A stretch of 64,000 nucleotides of DNA from OCS116 sp051531935 (GTDB lineage: Bacteria; Pseudomonadota; Alphaproteobacteria; Rhizobiales; OSC116): the NCBI GenBank assembly GCA_051531935.1, contig JAOPTR010000003.1, positions 186,001 to 250,000 on the forward strand. The letters run 5' to 3'. A program made the position numbers and the translations under genes. Positions 17,476 to 25,991 of the stretch are shown here, piece after piece; the first letter of the stretch is position 1, and every line of letters begins with the position of its first letter. The notes beneath the pieces were generated by a model. It searched no databases. It was not told where the DNA came from and saw only the letters and a list, made by a program, of their open reading frames with translations.

Positions 17476-18258
17476 ATGAGAAAATTGCTAATTATATTGT
17501 TTGGTTTAATAGCCACGCCAAGTTTTGCCGCCTGCCCCGATGTGTTCGACCTAGCATCACCAAAGCAGCATGAGGTTTTAGGCTGTGATATTAAACCACT
17601 TTCGGCACATCATTTTACTGCTTATGACGCATCCCACCAAGCCATTAACTTGCGTAAAGAAGGTGATTATTTGAACATTCAGTTTAAATATACAGGCGAT
17701 TGGCTTATCACTCCCACGCGCATTCAGCTAGTGCCGTATTATTTAGACCAAATACGAAGATTTGACGGCAAACTGGTTTACGAAAATGAAAACCTAGCGA
17801 CATATCGGTTTTACCGAGACGATAAAACCTATTGGATGGAATTGAGATTTGTCGGAGACGGCATTCACGTCATCCGAACCATTGAGCAAATCGGCATTGT
17901 TTTGGACGCCCAATATAGTGTGCCTCAAATTAAGAGCCGTATTAAGCGCTATGGCAAAGTTGTATTTTATGGACTTAGCCAAAACACCGCAAGCCAGCAA
18001 GCAGTGGCAACGTTTTTAGCCGTTGATGAGAGAGATTATTACATTGTTGGCCATGCGTATAATGTAAATGATCCCGATTCGGTATCGACTATGCAAGCAC
18101 AGGACATATATAGAAAGCTTGTCGCATTTGGCGTGAATGAGCAGCAGATATTGTCAAAAGGTGTTGGCGCGGCCAGCCCCATTAAGAACCCTTTGGGGGT
18201 GAATTCGGCACAGAAGAATACACGCATTGAATTGGTATTGCGTGTTAAAACGCCGTAA
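17476..18258 (+). CDS. Secreted protein with OmpA-like C-terminal domain
   Basis: 260 residues. Signal peptide MRKLLIILFGLIATPSFAA. The N-terminal half (about 20-150) is not one I recognise. The C-terminal part (about 155-260) reads like an OmpA/MotB peptidoglycan-associating domain, with VGHAYNVNDPDSVSTMQAQD, a GVGAASPI stretch and a closing NTRIELVLR. ATG 17476 is preferred because GGTGGA precedes it and earlier in-frame starts lie inside the glnA terminator. Its 3' end overlaps the convergent methyltransferase gene by 14 bases. Probably a periplasmic or outer-membrane envelope protein. Confidence 0.72.
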   Translation: MRKLLIILFGLIATPSFAACPDVFDLASPKQHEVLGCDIKPLSAHHFTAYDASHQAINLRKEGDYLNIQFKYTGDWLITPTRIQLVPYYLDQIRRFDGKLVYENENLATYRFYRDDKTYWMELRFVGDGIHVIRTIEQIGIVLDAQYSVPQIKSRIKRYGKVVFYGLSQNTASQQAVATFLAVDERDYYIVGHAYNVNDPDSVSTMQAQDIYRKLVAFGVNEQQILSKGVGAASPIKNPLGVNSAQKNTRIELVLRVKTP

Positions 18259-19054
18259 TTACAAAACCTTGTATTTGAGCCGACACTTCGGCAGATCCGT
18301 AGAATTTTTCAATCCATTTTGCGGCCGCCTGTGTTGTATCCTCTAGCGCGGTCTCGCCCAGAGCCTCTAGCTCGTTACGTAATGGTGTGCCGTGACAATA
18401 AGCCTTGGCCGCGTGCATCGCGCTTGGTGCGGTGCTAATCGACACCTTATCTTGGATGATTATGTTTTTAAAACCCGCATCTTGAAGTGTTTTGCGAATG
18501 GCATCATTATCGTAAAAACCATGTGGGATGCGCTCTAAAAATAACGGTGGCTTATTTGGATGCTGTTGCGAGGCCGCTTGCGTGACCAAATCGGCAAAAA
18601 CGTTATTTTCAATACAATCCCATACATTAAAGATAAATTCGCCGGTTGGCTTTAATACTCGCCTCACCTCGTTCATGGCTGCAATTTTATCGGCAAAAAA
18701 CATAAATCCGAATTGGCAGATGACACTGTCAAAACTATTATCGTCAAACGGCAATTGCATAACATCTGCTGTTTGCCAAGTTGTATTTTCACGGTGTGGC
18801 TGCTGCGTTTTTGCATGATCGAGCATATCTTGATTTAAATCGGTAATTACATATTTAACATCGTCACCAACTTTTGCGGCAAGCGCTCTGGGCACCACGC
18901 CGCTACCTGAAGCGATTTCTAATATTGATTTTGGCTTTTCGACAAGACATCTTGTGGCTAAATCATCGGCAAATTCTTCGAATATTAGCGGAACAAGATA
19001 GCTATCATAAAATTTTGGAATTGAACCTGTGAAGTTTTTATCTTTATTTTCCAT
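18245..19054 (-). CDS. SAM-dependent methyltransferase, class I
   Basis: 269 residues with a Rossmann-fold methyltransferase core (Methyltransf_11 type). Motif I is ILEIASGSGVVPRAL; the acidic end of the next strand is VITDLNQDML; motif IV region is FDSVICQFGFMFF; and RRVLKPTGEFIFNVW follows. The substrate is unknown; quinone/biotin-type and small-molecule methylases look alike at this level. Its start faces the ArsR-type regulator at 19194 across 139 bases, so it may share the operator region there. Confidence 0.8.
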   Translation of the reverse strand: MENKDKNFTGSIPKFYDSYLVPLIFEEFADDLATRCLVEKPKSILEIASGSGVVPRALAAKVGDDVKYVITDLNQDMLDHAKTQQPHRENTTWQTADVMQLPFDDNSFDSVICQFGFMFFADKIAAMNEVRRVLKPTGEFIFNVWDCIENNVFADLVTQAASQQHPNKPPLFLERIPHGFYDNDAIRKTLQDAGFKNIIIQDKVSISTAPSAMHAAKAYCHGTPLRNELEALGETALEDTTQAAAKWIEKFYGSAEVSAQIQGFVITAF

Positions 19055-19116
19055 AACGTTACGCCCATTTATTGAATTTTTGATTCAACATACACGATTT
19101 AGTTTTAAAACACCAC

Positions 19117-19170
19117 TTGACATTAATTAGGTGAATGCCTAAATATTAATTAGTCATTTGCCTAATTAGG
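19117..19170 (+). promoter_or_regulatory. Promoter with overlapping palindromic operator for the ArsR/SdpR gene
   Basis: TTGACA (19117-19122) with an AT-rich -10 candidate TAAATA (19140-19145) is overlaid by inverted repeats. AATTAGGTGAATG (19125-19137) is mirrored by CATTTGCCTAATT (19155-19167), and CCTAATTAGG (19161-19170) is a perfect 10-base palindrome. Arrangement over the promoter and just before the regulator suggests autorepression by the ArsR-family protein; this is inference. Confidence 0.6.
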
Positions 19171-19193
19171 TGTAATGCTAAATAGGAAACATT

Positions 19194-19493
19194 ATGCAAG
19201 ACGTATTAAAAGCCCTCGCCCACCCCATGCGACGCGACATTTTAGCCATGTTGCGCGTTGCGCCACGTAACGCGAGCGAGATTGCTGACAAATTTGATGT
19301 CACCAAGCCTACGGTTTCGGGACATCTGAACATATTAAAAGCTGCTGAACTGATTGAACAAGTCCGCAGCGGCACAACATTGACATATCACATTCGGCTA
19401 TCGGTTTTGGAAGAAGCCCTAGGTGGATTAATGGGCATGTTTGACATTGGCAACAGCCCAAATGAAACAGGAGATCAAGATGAAAAAAACTAA
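19194..19493 (+). CDS. ArsR/SdpR-family transcriptional repressor
   Basis: 99 residues, a compact winged helix protein. The opening DVLKALAHPMRRDILAML is the classic ArsR start, and the recognition region is NASEIADKFDVTKPTVSGHL. There are no clear metal-binding cysteine or histidine clusters, so it resembles SdpR-type autorepressors rather than metal sensors. It overlaps the following SdpI-like gene by 14 bases, and palindromic repeats lie over its promoter. It probably represses its own operon until released, perhaps through the membrane partner as in Bacillus SdpR/SdpI. Confidence 0.85.
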   Translation: MQDVLKALAHPMRRDILAMLRVAPRNASEIADKFDVTKPTVSGHLNILKAAELIEQVRSGTTLTYHIRLSVLEEALGGLMGMFDIGNSPNETGDQDEKN

Positions 19494-20199
19494 AACGAAC
19501 AAAAATAAATTACTGACCATTTATGCTGTTGGCATATCTATTATGCTGATCATTGCATATTTTGCCGCGCCATATGCGATTATAAGGGTTGGATGCGATG
19601 CAGGCACGAGCTTGCTGCAATGTATACCGCAAGAACCTAAAATACTGTTCCTATTGTTTATGATGCCCGCCCTATTGCTTTTCATCGCATTGATGACAGC
19701 TTTTATTGGTGAAAAAGAACCTGAAGTAGCCGCATTGACTAGCAATATGCCTAAAATTATAAAGATGAATATCGGCATGACTATATTTTTTATCATTGGT
19801 TCTTTGCTTATGTTCACGGTCTCTTATTTGCCACGTGAAATGATAGTTGAGAATATACAATCGTTTGAAGGTGGTTGGTATGTATTGACCTCATTGGTAA
19901 TGTTATACGCAGCAAATATGGCGGGTAAAATGAATAAATCACTATTTTCGGGGTGGCCAACGCCTTGGAATATGAAGAGTGATTTGGCTTGGGAAAAATC
20001 TCAACGGTTTATGGGGTTTGCATTGAGCCTGGTTTGCGTGATCGGCATTGTGATTGCCTTTCCTTGGACTCATTTATTTCCGTTTGTTTTTATTGGTGGC
20101 TTGATTTTGTCCTATGTTGGTTGTTTTATTGTTTCTTATTATGTTTACCACCAAGAACAGTACCAAATAGAAAATTCTAAAAAGAATGGACATAAATAA
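19480..20199 (+). CDS. SdpI-like integral membrane protein (copy 1)
   Basis: 239 residues with about six hydrophobic spans. The fingerprint SGWPTPWNMKSDLAWEKSQR, about residue 157 onward, corresponds to the conserved loop of SdpI/YhfL proteins (GIRTPWTLKSDEVWRKTHRF type as I remember it). SdpI in Bacillus gives immunity to the SdpC toxin and sequesters SdpR. GGAG lies upstream of ATG 19480, within the end of the regulator gene, so translation is coupled. Assignment rests on the fingerprint and gene order, and the actual role here is unknown. Confidence 0.68.
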   Translation: MKKTKTNKNKLLTIYAVGISIMLIIAYFAAPYAIIRVGCDAGTSLLQCIPQEPKILFLLFMMPALLLFIALMTAFIGEKEPEVAALTSNMPKIIKMNIGMTIFFIIGSLLMFTVSYLPREMIVENIQSFEGGWYVLTSLVMLYAANMAGKMNKSLFSGWPTPWNMKSDLAWEKSQRFMGFALSLVCVIGIVIAFPWTHLFPFVFIGGLILSYVGCFIVSYYVYHQEQYQIENSKKNGHK

Positions 20200-20212
20200 A
20201 TGGACATAAATA
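20186..20212 (+). repeat. Short tandem repeat at the junction of the two SdpI-like genes
   Basis: ATGGACATAAATA occurs at 20186-20198 and again at 20200-20212, a 14-base period covering the stop of the first gene and running up to the ATG of the second. It looks like replication slippage and leaves the second gene without a clear ribosome-binding site. Confidence 0.6.
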
Positions 20213-20935
20213 ATGGGACATATTGAATATGAAAAAGGCAAAAAGCAGATACGAACACTGCATATTATTGCCTTGGTATTGATGGTTGCAATTAGCTTTA
20301 TCGCGTACCCTTATGTAGAAGAGAGCCTTGTAAAAACTATTGAAAGAGGAAAGCATTCAATATCTGAGGCTAAATTTGTGCAATATTTAACATTGCTAGC
20401 CATGCCATCTTTACCGTTTATGGTTGTTTTATGTTCCCTGTTTTTAAAAGTTAGTGAAAAGGAGAAAATTGCTCAAGCCAAAAATCTACCTCGCTTCATT
20501 CCGATTAATTTGTTTCTTGTGATAATTTTGGTAATCGCTCATATGGGTATGCAATTATTTGTCACATTACCAAAAGCGATATTTGCCGAATATGCTGACA
20601 TCATGCTTACTGCCGTGTTTGTTCTTCTATCGTTTATGATGTTGTGGATGGCTAATATTTTGGCAAAAAACACCAAATCATTATGGTCAGGGTTTCCTAC
20701 GCCTTGGAACCAAAAAAGTGAACTTGCTTGGGAAAAATCGCAACGTTTTATAGGTTTCTCATTAGCAACTATTTCTTTAGCTAGTTTAATGATGGCATTC
20801 ATTGCCCCCCTTAGTGTGCCATTTATTATGGGTATTGGCCTTTGTTTGAGTTATGTTGGTTGTTTTATTGTTTCCTATTATGTTTACAAAACCGAGCTGG
20901 CATTAAAAGGTGAATCAAATAAGGCTGATGGCTGA
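20213..20935 (+). CDS. SdpI-like integral membrane protein (copy 2)
   Basis: 240 residues, paralogous to the preceding gene: the same fingerprint appears as SGFPTPWNQKSELAWEKSQR at about residue 159, and the ends match in LSYVGCFIVSYYVYK. About six membrane spans. It starts 13 bases after the previous stop with no recognisable Shine-Dalgarno, so translation may depend on coupling. It is followed by a strong terminator, which ends the regulator-SdpI-SdpI operon. Confidence 0.68.
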   Translation: MGHIEYEKGKKQIRTLHIIALVLMVAISFIAYPYVEESLVKTIERGKHSISEAKFVQYLTLLAMPSLPFMVVLCSLFLKVSEKEKIAQAKNLPRFIPINLFLVIILVIAHMGMQLFVTLPKAIFAEYADIMLTAVFVLLSFMMLWMANILAKNTKSLWSGFPTPWNQKSELAWEKSQRFIGFSLATISLASLMMAFIAPLSVPFIMGIGLCLSYVGCFIVSYYVYKTELALKGESNKADG

Positions 20936-20963
20936 ATATGTTCACATTGTGAATCAAGTTTGA

Positions 20964-20997
20964 ATGCCGTCCCATAATTATGGGGCGGCATTTTTTT
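20964..20997 (+). terminator. Rho-independent terminator after the SdpI-like pair
   Basis: A stem of about 12 bp, from ATGCCGTCCCAT (20964) to ATGGGGCGGCAT (ending 20991), contains one G-U pair and a short AT loop. A run of T follows through 20997. Confidence 0.9.
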
Positions 20998-21021
20998 GTA
21001 AAGCTAAGTTGATTTTTTGGA

Positions 21022-21067
21022 AAGCTTACTTGACAAAATAAAATCCTACATTATGTTAAGCTTACTT
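21022..21067 (+). repeat. Direct repeat AAGCTTACTT upstream of the signal peptidase operon
   Basis: AAGCTTACTT occurs at 21022-21031 and 21058-21067, 36 bases apart, each continuing as GACA or TACA. The second copy ends 25 bases before the ATG at 21093. TTGACA (21030-21035) with an AT-rich stretch between the copies could be the promoter, so the repeats are plausible operator sites for the XRE protein encoded at the operon's end. Confidence 0.45.
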
Positions 21068-21092
21068 TACATATTTGCAAATAGGACCCACC

Positions 21093-21878
21093 ATGACTGA
21101 AGTTATAATTGAAAAGCCAAAGAGTATTTTTAAAGAAATATGGGAATTGGTGAGTGTGGTGGTTCAGGCGTTATTAATTGCCTTGGTCATTCGTACTTTT
21201 GTTTTTGCATTTGTGGTTATTCCCACTGGCTCTATGGTGCCGACTTTGCTGATAGGCGATTATTTATATGTCAGCAAATATGCTTATGGATACTCAAAAC
21301 ATTCATTCCCCTATGCAACATTGCCATTTGAAGGTCGGATATTCGGATCAGCGCCAGAACTAGGGGATATTGTGGTGTTTAAGGGTGCTGATAATGTTGA
21401 TTACATCAAGAGATTAATTGGTTTACCTGGTGATAAAGTGCAAATGCTAAACGGTATTTTGCATATTAATGGTTTGGCAGCATTACAAGAAAAGCAAAAT
21501 AATTTTAAAGAAACCGACAAATACGGCAATCAAAAAACGGTTGAACGCTTTGTAGAAACATTGCCCAATGGCTTGCAGCATAATGTACTTAATTATGGCA
21601 ATACACGTGCCGACAACACCAGTATATACGAAATCCCACAGGGTCATTATTTTATGATGGGCGACAGCCGCGACAACTCTAACGACAGCCGCTTTCAAGA
21701 TGTCGTGAAAATGGTGCCGTTTGAAGATTTTATAGGCCGCGCTGACTTTACACTCCTTTCCTTCGCCAATGGTGGATCATTTTGGAAAATTTGGAACTGG
21801 CCGAAGAATTTAAGAACCGACCGAATATTCCAATCACTCTACACATTGGAAAATGATGCCAAAATTGAAGGAGAATAA
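21093..21878 (+). CDS. lepB: Signal peptidase I
   Basis: 261 residues. Inner-membrane serine protease with a Ser-Lys dyad that removes signal peptides. One N-terminal membrane span (about 22-43) is followed by IPTGSMVPTLLIGDYL with nucleophile S47, then YIKRLIGLPGD with general base K106, and the late box GDSRDNSNDSR. ATG 21093 has AGGA six bases upstream. The housekeeping lepB of alphaproteobacteria normally sits by acpS-rnc-era. This copy instead heads an operon with two small membrane proteins and an XRE regulator, so it may be an additional, specialised peptidase. Confidence 0.9.
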   Translation: MTEVIIEKPKSIFKEIWELVSVVVQALLIALVIRTFVFAFVVIPTGSMVPTLLIGDYLYVSKYAYGYSKHSFPYATLPFEGRIFGSAPELGDIVVFKGADNVDYIKRLIGLPGDKVQMLNGILHINGLAALQEKQNNFKETDKYGNQKTVERFVETLPNGLQHNVLNYGNTRADNTSIYEIPQGHYFMMGDSRDNSNDSRFQDVVKMVPFEDFIGRADFTLLSFANGGSFWKIWNWPKNLRTDRIFQSLYTLENDAKIEGE

Positions 21879-21879
21879 C

Positions 21880-22281
21880 ATGGATACTAAGCTCAACAAA
21901 AAACGTTATTACAGGTCATTTGTTATTTCGATGGGGTTTTATCTAGTCGGAATGATTTGCATTTCATTATTACAAAAATACTTAAACCTCCCGACATATC
22001 TGATTTATAGCCTCACCATTGTGCCTATTGTAGCGTTGCTTTTTGGCATTGCCGAACATTGGCATTATGTGAATAGCTTAGACGAGTATTTACGCGCACG
22101 CCAAATTAAGGCAATTATGATTGGCCTAGCTTTAATGTTAGCAATTTCTGCCAGTTGGGGAATTTTGGAAGAAATTTTAAATGTGGCAAAAATTCATAGC
22201 CTGTGGTTTTTCGTTATATTCTGTGTTGGATATGGGGTATCAGAAGCTTACCTGACCTATAGGGAAAAAGCTCATGACTGA
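21880..22281 (+). CDS. Small four-span membrane protein (copy 1)
   Basis: 133 residues of which most are membrane: spans at about 10-28, 38-57, 76-97 and 105-125. A conserved cytoplasmic loop reads SLDEYLRARQIKAI, echoed as ALDEFLRMIQIKGL in the next gene, so the two are paralogues. GGAG of the preceding lepB end serves as its ribosome site, and the gap to lepB is one base. Similar small proteins often sit beside a 70-residue XRE regulator. No function is known to me. Confidence 0.7.
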   Translation: MDTKLNKKRYYRSFVISMGFYLVGMICISLLQKYLNLPTYLIYSLTIVPIVALLFGIAEHWHYVNSLDEYLRARQIKAIMIGLALMLAISASWGILEEILNVAKIHSLWFFVIFCVGYGVSEAYLTYREKAHD

Positions 22282-22729
22282 GAAACAAGCCACAAAACAA
22301 TTGAATAAATTATTTTTACCATCTGCGCTCTTATATATTGTCAGCATTATATTGGCGGTGTGGGTGAGAGATCATTTTGAACCCTCAGAATCGTTTTTAT
22401 ATTTTTGGACAATAGACAGCCCTGCCCTTGCACAATCAATCTATTATTTACTGGCACTTATTCCGATTATTGCCATTGTCGGCATGGCATGGGCGCAATG
22501 GCGCTATATAAATGCTTTGGATGAATTCTTACGCATGATCCAAATTAAAGGCTTATTGTTTGGTTTGCTTTGTGTGTTATGCGTTGCCACGGGTTGGGGA
22601 TTATTAGAAATGCTTGCGAAAGTGGCTGCACTGCCAATTTTTTGGCTTGTGCCTATATTTTGGTTCTCTCAATCCATCGCCACTGGCTTTATTAAGGCGC
22701 GTGAAAGAGGCATTGATTATGAAAAATAG
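22274..22729 (+). CDS. Small four-span membrane protein (copy 2)
   Basis: 151 residues with four hydrophobic spans and the loop ALDEFLRMIQIKGL. It shares with its neighbour the pattern W(R/H)Y-N-LDE-LR-QIK followed by a GWGLLE/SWGILEE helix start. It overlaps the upstream gene by eight bases and the XRE gene by eleven, so the operon is tightly coupled. Function unknown. Confidence 0.7.
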   Translation: MTEKQATKQLNKLFLPSALLYIVSIILAVWVRDHFEPSESFLYFWTIDSPALAQSIYYLLALIPIIAIVGMAWAQWRYINALDEFLRMIQIKGLLFGLLCVLCVATGWGLLEMLAKVAALPIFWLVPIFWFSQSIATGFIKARERGIDYEK

Positions 22730-22934
22730 TTTAAAAGTGTTGCGCGCACAACAAAGTTGGTCACAAGCTGCACTTGGTGAACGGTTAGATGTGTCTCGGC
22801 AATCTATAAATGCCATCGAAGGCGGAAGGTATGACCCATCGCTGCCATTGGCATTTAAAATGGCACGGCTGTTTAATTGCGCGATTGAAGATATATTTGC
22901 GGATGAAGAAAAACCAAATGATTCAAATTCTTGA
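22719..22934 (+). CDS. XRE-family helix-turn-helix regulator
   Basis: 71 residues comprising a single Cro/CI-type domain: SLKVLRAQQSWSQAALGERL and then VSRQSINAIEGGRYDPSLPL with a C-terminal IEDIFADEE. ATG 22719 gives the usual length for this very common short family; the longer frame would add 35 residues that are only a shadow of the membrane protein gene. It is the last gene of the operon starting with lepB, and probably autoregulates it. Confidence 0.88.
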   Translation: MKNSLKVLRAQQSWSQAALGERLDVSRQSINAIEGGRYDPSLPLAFKMARLFNCAIEDIFADEEKPNDSNS

Positions 22935-22956
22935 ATCAATTTCTAAATGTTTTGAT

Positions 22957-23511
22957 TCATGATTTCCATTTAATTGAACAGCCTGCCGATGGAATTTGTT
23001 CGGCAGGGCCATGGCCTGTTTCGGCAACTTGCTGCATAGCCTCTAGCAAATCACGCTTTACATCCAGCGTGGCGGCGTGAATACCTGATGCATCTAATCT
23101 ACCACGATATTGCAGTTCACCTGCTGCGTTATAGCCAAAAAAATCTGGTGTGCAAATGGCGCCATAGGCTTTAGCAACCGCTTGGCTTTCATCATAAAGA
23201 TAAGGAAATGTGAAATCGTTTAACCGCGCTTCAATAATCATGTTTTCAAAACTATCTTCAGGGTGATCTGCGACATCGTTAGCGCTGATGGCCGCAACAC
23301 CAATACCCAAACGTTGCAACTGAACCGCATCGCTAGCAATGCGATCGGCAACGGCTTTAACATAGGGGCAATGGTTGCAGATAAACATGATGAGTGTACC
23401 ACGTTCGCCCTTAATCTCATCCAATGAATATGACTTACCGTCGATGGCAGGCAGGAAGAAATTGGGCGCTTTTTTACCGAAGTCACAGATAGGGGTGTGC
23501 ATAAGAGCCAT
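22957..23511 (-). CDS. Thioredoxin-family (redoxin) protein
   Basis: 184 residues of AhpC/TSA-like redoxin fold. The active region FICNHCPYVKAV carries a CxxC (CNHC). Its opening GKKAPNFFLPAIDGKSYSLD is typical of cytoplasmic thioredoxin-like proteins. The start at 23511 (MALMHTP) is preferred because GGAAGG precedes it; a longer frame from 23556 lacks a site. It could be a reductase or peroxiredoxin-like enzyme, with no partner nearby. No signal peptide. Confidence 0.82.
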   Translation of the reverse strand: MALMHTPICDFGKKAPNFFLPAIDGKSYSLDEIKGERGTLIMFICNHCPYVKAVADRIASDAVQLQRLGIGVAAISANDVADHPEDSFENMIIEARLNDFTFPYLYDESQAVAKAYGAICTPDFFGYNAAGELQYRGRLDASGIHAATLDVKRDLLEAMQQVAETGHGPAEQIPSAGCSIKWKS

Positions 23512-23623
23512 TATTTTTCCTTCCTTTGTGCTGAAATTAACCAAAAATCTTGCCAATGTGGCTAAAAATATTATAAATTAATAATGAGAATTTGCAAACA
23601 TTAGACGCGGCGAATATATACGA

Positions 23624-25825
23624 ATGACAGATGATTTATTTGGCGGATTACTGCCGGTTTCGAGCAGCCCCCAACAGCCAAAAAAGACGAACAATAACAA
23701 AGAAAAAACACCCGATCCGTTAGTGGAAGCCGCGGCACAAGAAACTGTGCCTACGCCTAAAGAACCACAACAAACAACGGCAAAATCTGTGCCTATTTCC
23801 GAATCAGTTGCAAAACCAGTTACCCCCGTTGTTGATGACACCCCTATTCAAGCGACACCAGAAGCTGCGCCCATTGGTAGAACCAAAGGCGAAGAAGAAT
23901 ATGGCGCCGCAGACATTGAAATTTTGGAAGGGCTTGAGCCTGTGCGACATCGCCCAGGTATGTATATTGGCGGAACTGACGAAAAAGCATTACATCATTT
24001 ATTTGCTGAAATTATTGATAACAGCATGGACGAAGTTGTGGCTGGCCACGCCAGTTGGATTGATGTTTCATTAGGTGCTGATGGCTATGTAACAGTAACC
24101 GACAATGGCCGCGGCATGCCGATTGACCCCCATCCTAAATTTGACAACAAATCGGCCCTTGAAGTTATTTTTACCGTATTGCATGCAGGTGGTAAATTTA
24201 ACTCCGATGTATATGAAACATCTGGCGGTCTACATGGTGTTGGTGCATCCGTTGTAAATGCATTATCTGACGACCTGATTGTTGAAGTGGCACGTGGACA
24301 ACAGCTTTATCGCCAAACCTTTAGCCGCGGCATTCCGCAAGGTGGTTTAGAAAAGCTCGGCCCCATTAAAAACCGCCGTGGTACAAAAGTACGTTTTAAG
24401 CCTGACCATCAGATTTTTGGAAAAGCTAAATTTCGTGCCAACCGTGTTTATAAAATGGCACGCGCTAAAGCGTATCTTTATGGTGGTGTGCAAGTTAGAT
24501 GGAGTTGCGCGCCTGAACTCCTCAAAGAAAATGAAAACACGCCCGAAAAAGAAACTTTCCATTTTCCGAATGGATTGTCAGATTATCTTGAAACCCGCAT
24601 TGCAGGTAAAACCCGCATCACGGAAGAACTTTTCCGAGGCAAGGTTGAAAAAGACGGTGGCCATGGCTCAGTAGAATGGGCAATTGCTTGGTATTTAGGT
24701 GATGGCTTTGTAAACAGTTATTGTAACACAGTGCCAACCATTGATGGTGGCACCCACGAAGCTGGCATGCGCGCAGCTTTGCTCAAAGGCCTAAAAGCCT
24801 ATGGCGATTTAAAGAATGTTAAAAAAGCCGCACAAATTATTGGTGACGATGTTTTAACAGGCGTTGGCATATTGCTTTCTGTTTTCATTCGCGAACCTGA
24901 GTTTCAAGGCCAAACCAAAGAGAAGCTTTCAAGCACTGAAGCAACCCGCATTGTGGAAACCACATTACGCGACCCGTTTGACCATTGGCTGACCACAAAC
25001 CCAAGACAAGCCGACCGCTTATTGGAATGGGCAATTGACCGCTCTGATGAGCGTTTGAAACGCAAAAAAGACAAAGAAGTGAGCCGTAAAGCAGCAACAC
25101 GTAGGTTGCGTTTGCCTGGCAAATTGGCCGATTGCTCTATTAACAGCGCTGAAGGTACCGAATTATTTATCGTGGAAGGTGACAGTGCGGGCGGCAGTGC
25201 CAAACAAGCACGTAACCGCAAAAACCAAGCCATATTGCCATTGCGTGGTAAAATTTTAAATGTTGCCAACGCGACGACGGCCAAATTGGCTGCCAACCAA
25301 CAGATTAATGACTTATTGTTGGCCTTAGGCGTAGGCACTGGCAGTAAATATTCTGACGCTGACTTAAGATATGACAAAGTTATCATTATGACCGATGCCG
25401 ATGTCGATGGTGCGCATATTGCGTCCTTGCTCATCACTTTCTTTTATCGCGAAACACCAGAACTGATAAAAAATAAACATCTATATTTGGCTGTCCCACC
25501 TCTTTACCGCATCACCCAAGGTGCAAAAACTCTATACGCACGAGATGATGCTCATAAAGATGAATTGATGAAAAAGGAATTTAATGGCCGTGGTAAAATA
25601 GACATTGGGCGTTTTAAAGGCCTTGGTGAAATGATGCCAGCGCAGTTAAAAGAAACCACAATGCTTGCTGAAAAACGTACATTATTACAAGTTGGAATTG
25701 ATGAAGACGAAATTGATTTGACTAAAAATGTGGTAGAACAATTGATGGGTTCTAAACCTGAAGCACGTTTTCAATTCATTCAACAAAATGCAGAATTTGC
25801 TGATGATTCGGAGTTAGATATCTAG
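23624..25825 (+). CDS. parE: DNA topoisomerase IV subunit B
   Basis: 733 residues. ATPase subunit of topoisomerase IV, which decatenates sister chromosomes with ParC. After a low-complexity Pro/Lys/Glu leader of about 85 residues comes the GHKL ATPase: RHRPGMYIGG, EIIDNSMDE, DNGRGMPID and GGLHGVGAS. The TOPRIM domain has EGDSAGG and MTDADVDGAHI, and the C-terminal region has GRFKGLGEMM. The ParE C-terminus is short, without the long GyrB insert. The N-terminal leader is common in alphaproteobacterial ParE, though shorter starts are possible. parC is not in the window. Confidence 0.95.
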   Translation: MTDDLFGGLLPVSSSPQQPKKTNNNKEKTPDPLVEAAAQETVPTPKEPQQTTAKSVPISESVAKPVTPVVDDTPIQATPEAAPIGRTKGEEEYGAADIEILEGLEPVRHRPGMYIGGTDEKALHHLFAEIIDNSMDEVVAGHASWIDVSLGADGYVTVTDNGRGMPIDPHPKFDNKSALEVIFTVLHAGGKFNSDVYETSGGLHGVGASVVNALSDDLIVEVARGQQLYRQTFSRGIPQGGLEKLGPIKNRRGTKVRFKPDHQIFGKAKFRANRVYKMARAKAYLYGGVQVRWSCAPELLKENENTPEKETFHFPNGLSDYLETRIAGKTRITEELFRGKVEKDGGHGSVEWAIAWYLGDGFVNSYCNTVPTIDGGTHEAGMRAALLKGLKAYGDLKNVKKAAQIIGDDVLTGVGILLSVFIREPEFQGQTKEKLSSTEATRIVETTLRDPFDHWLTTNPRQADRLLEWAIDRSDERLKRKKDKEVSRKAATRRLRLPGKLADCSINSAEGTELFIVEGDSAGGSAKQARNRKNQAILPLRGKILNVANATTAKLAANQQINDLLLALGVGTGSKYSDADLRYDKVIIMTDADVDGAHIASLLITFFYRETPELIKNKHLYLAVPPLYRITQGAKTLYARDDAHKDELMKKEFNGRGKIDIGRFKGLGEMMPAQLKETTMLAEKRTLLQVGIDEDEIDLTKNVVEQLMGSKPEARFQFIQQNAEFADDSELDI

Positions 25826-25907
25826 TTTATTTCAGTAAATATAAAATATTAACCATGATTCATTCAAATTTGATACAAATTAGATTAATCATGTTGTCAA
25901 AGGCTTG

Positions 25908-25936
25908 TTGACGCCTCCTCTAATCCCCATTATATA
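25908..25936 (+). promoter_or_regulatory. Sigma-70-type promoter of the DEAD-box helicase gene
   Basis: TTGACG (25908-25913), a 17-base spacer and TATATA (25931-25936) form a near-consensus promoter. The start expected near 25943 leaves a leader of about 50 bases before ATG 25992. Confidence 0.7.
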
Positions 25937-25991
25937 TGCGACATAGCGTTGCGGAGCGCGACAGTTTTAATGATTTAGGATCAAAAATTAT

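Noticed and set aside
24904..25437. A 177-codon frame antisense to parE
   Set aside because: It lies wholly within conserved parE codons and has no ribosome site or similarity.
25854..25893. CATGATT / AATCATG inverted repeat after parE
   Set aside because: Seven-base arms 26 bases apart with no T run are weak evidence for a terminator or operator.
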